Below are positions 63,165 through 64,000 of a stretch of 64,000 bases of DNA, in pieces. Numbering within the stretch: position 1 is the first letter of the stretch; the number at the start of each line of letters is the position of its first letter. A program made the position numbers and the translations under genes. The notes below the pieces were generated by a model. That model was not told the DNA's origin. It made no database searches and saw only the letters and a program-made list of their open reading frames with translations. Source of the DNA: Vibrio variabilis (GTDB lineage Bacteria > Pseudomonadota > Gammaproteobacteria > Enterobacterales > Vibrionaceae); the NCBI RefSeq assembly GCF_003263785.1, contig NZ_JYJK01000044.1, positions 1 to 64,000 of the forward strand. The letters are read 5' to 3'.

Positions 63165-64000
63165 ATGGACAATATCGAAGTTAGGGGCGCTCGTACCCAT
63201 AACCTGAAAAACGTCAACCTGACAATTCCTCGCGACAAACTCACAGTGATCACTGGCCTATCTGGCTCTGGTAAATCATCACTCGCCTTCGACACCCTTT
63301 ATGCCGAGGGGCAACGTCGTTATGTGGAGTCTCTGTCCGCTTATGCAAGACAATTTCTATCTTTAATGGAAAAGCCTGATGTTGACCATATTGAAGGTCT
63401 ATCACCCGCGATTTCAATTGAGCAAAAGTCGACGTCTCACAACCCACGCTCTACGGTAGGCACGATCACCGAAGTCTATGACTATTTAAGACTGCTCTAT
63501 GCTCGCGTCGGTGAGCCACGCTGTCCTACCCACAAAGTGCCACTTGCCGCCCAGACAATCAGCCAAATGGTCGACAAGGTGCTCGAGCTGCCGGAAGGCT
63601 CAAAGATGATGCTGCTCGCACCCATCGTCAAAGAGCGTAAAGGGGAACACGTTAAAACTTTAGAAAACCTTGCCGCACAAGGCTTTATTCGTGCTCGTAT
63701 CGACGGTGAAACGTGCGATCTGTCCGATCCACCTACCCTAGAGCTGCATAAGAAGCACACTATCGAAGTCGTCGTCGACCGCTTTAAAGTGCGCGACAAC
63801 TTACAACAACGCCTTGCTGAATCCTTTGAAACGGCACTAGAACTCTCTGGCGGTATTGTCGGCGTGGGTTGGATGGATGAACCTGAGAAAGAAGACATTA
63901 TCTTCTCAGCAAACTTTGCCTGTCCCTATTGTGGCTACAGCTTGCAAGAGCTAGAGCCGAGACTGTTTTCGTTCAACAACCCAGCGGGCGCTTGTCACAC
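63165..64000 (+). CDS. uvrA: Excinuclease ABC subunit A (partial, runs off the window)
   Basis: UvrA is the damage-recognising ATPase of nucleotide excision repair. The 278 residues present begin [17 protein letters not shown] and contain the first Walker [11 protein letters not shown] (about 31-40), the [19 protein letters not shown] segment, and the first zinc-module cysteines in RCPTH and ACPYCGYS. The frame stays open to the window end, so the 3' part is missing. A LexA-like box lies upstream. Unlike E. coli, ssb is not its divergent neighbour. Confidence 0.97.
   Translation, partial: MDNIEVRGARTHNLKNVNLTIPRDKLTVITGLSGSGKSSLAFDTLYAEGQRRYVESLSAYARQFLSLMEKPDVDHIEGLSPAISIEQKSTSHNPRSTVGTITEVYDYLRLLYARVGEPRCPTHKVPLAAQTISQMVDKVLELPEGSKMMLLAPIVKERKGEHVKTLENLAAQGFIRARIDGETCDLSDPPTLELHKKHTIEVVVDRFKVRDNLQQRLAESFETALELSGGIVGVGWMDEPEKEDIIFSANFACPYCGYSLQELEPRLFSFNNPAGACH

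Overview
This window is a chromosomal segment of a gammaproteobacterium that looks like a Vibrio or close relative. The gene content and order match the Vibrio core: lptD-surA-pdxA-rsmA-apaGH, obgE-rpmA-rplU/ispB, mdh/argR, mreBCD-maf-rng-yhdP-tldD, and uvrA-galU-qstR-ssb-csrD(mshH). This assignment rests on reading proteins and synteny from memory; no database was searched. No tRNA, rRNA, insertion sequence, prophage or CRISPR array was seen.

Layout. 1-3.4 kb: leucine operon leuBCD, entered just after leuA, with a heptamer repeat at the left edge. 3.4-12.6 kb: DUF547 protein, djlA, then lptD, surA, pdxA, rsmA, apaG, apaH (envelope biogenesis, B6, rRNA methylation) facing folA. 12.6-19.4 kb: yjjPB, obgE, rpmA, rplU, ispB, mdh, argR. 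19.4-25.9 kb: a TAXI-type TRAP transporter, universal stress protein, 2-hydroxyacid dehydrogenase, rluA. 26-30.9 kb: rapA and a PIN-PhoH ATPase. 31-41.7 kb: a long minus-strand block mreB-mreC-mreD-maf-rng-yhdP-nitrilase-tldD. 42-58.3 kb: an accessory block with a 5'-nucleotidase/LamG lipoprotein and a complete E. coli-type cellulose locus (bcsRQABZC, divergent from bcsEFG). 58.3-64 kb: csrD (mshH), ssb, qstR, galU and the start of uvrA.

The most interesting feature is the cellulose locus between csrD/mshH and mreB. In V. cholerae and many vibrios that interval holds the MSHA pilus genes; none are visible here. One surface-attachment system appears to occupy the place of another, next to the degenerate GGDEF-EAL protein CsrD and near the competence/T6SS regulator QstR. 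BcsA carries the catalytic and PilZ motifs, BcsE both RxxD and RxGD c-di-GMP motifs, and BcsG the phosphoethanolamine transferase residues, so the predicted product is c-di-GMP-activated phosphoethanolamine cellulose.

Sequence quality. Sixteen genes, several normally essential or highly conserved (folA, ssb, leuC, surA, rsmA), are broken by about 25 one-base indels. About 23 are deletions, many in short homopolymers. Restoring one base in each case gives full-length proteins of normal family size, so I treat them as sequencing errors and give the corrected gene spans.
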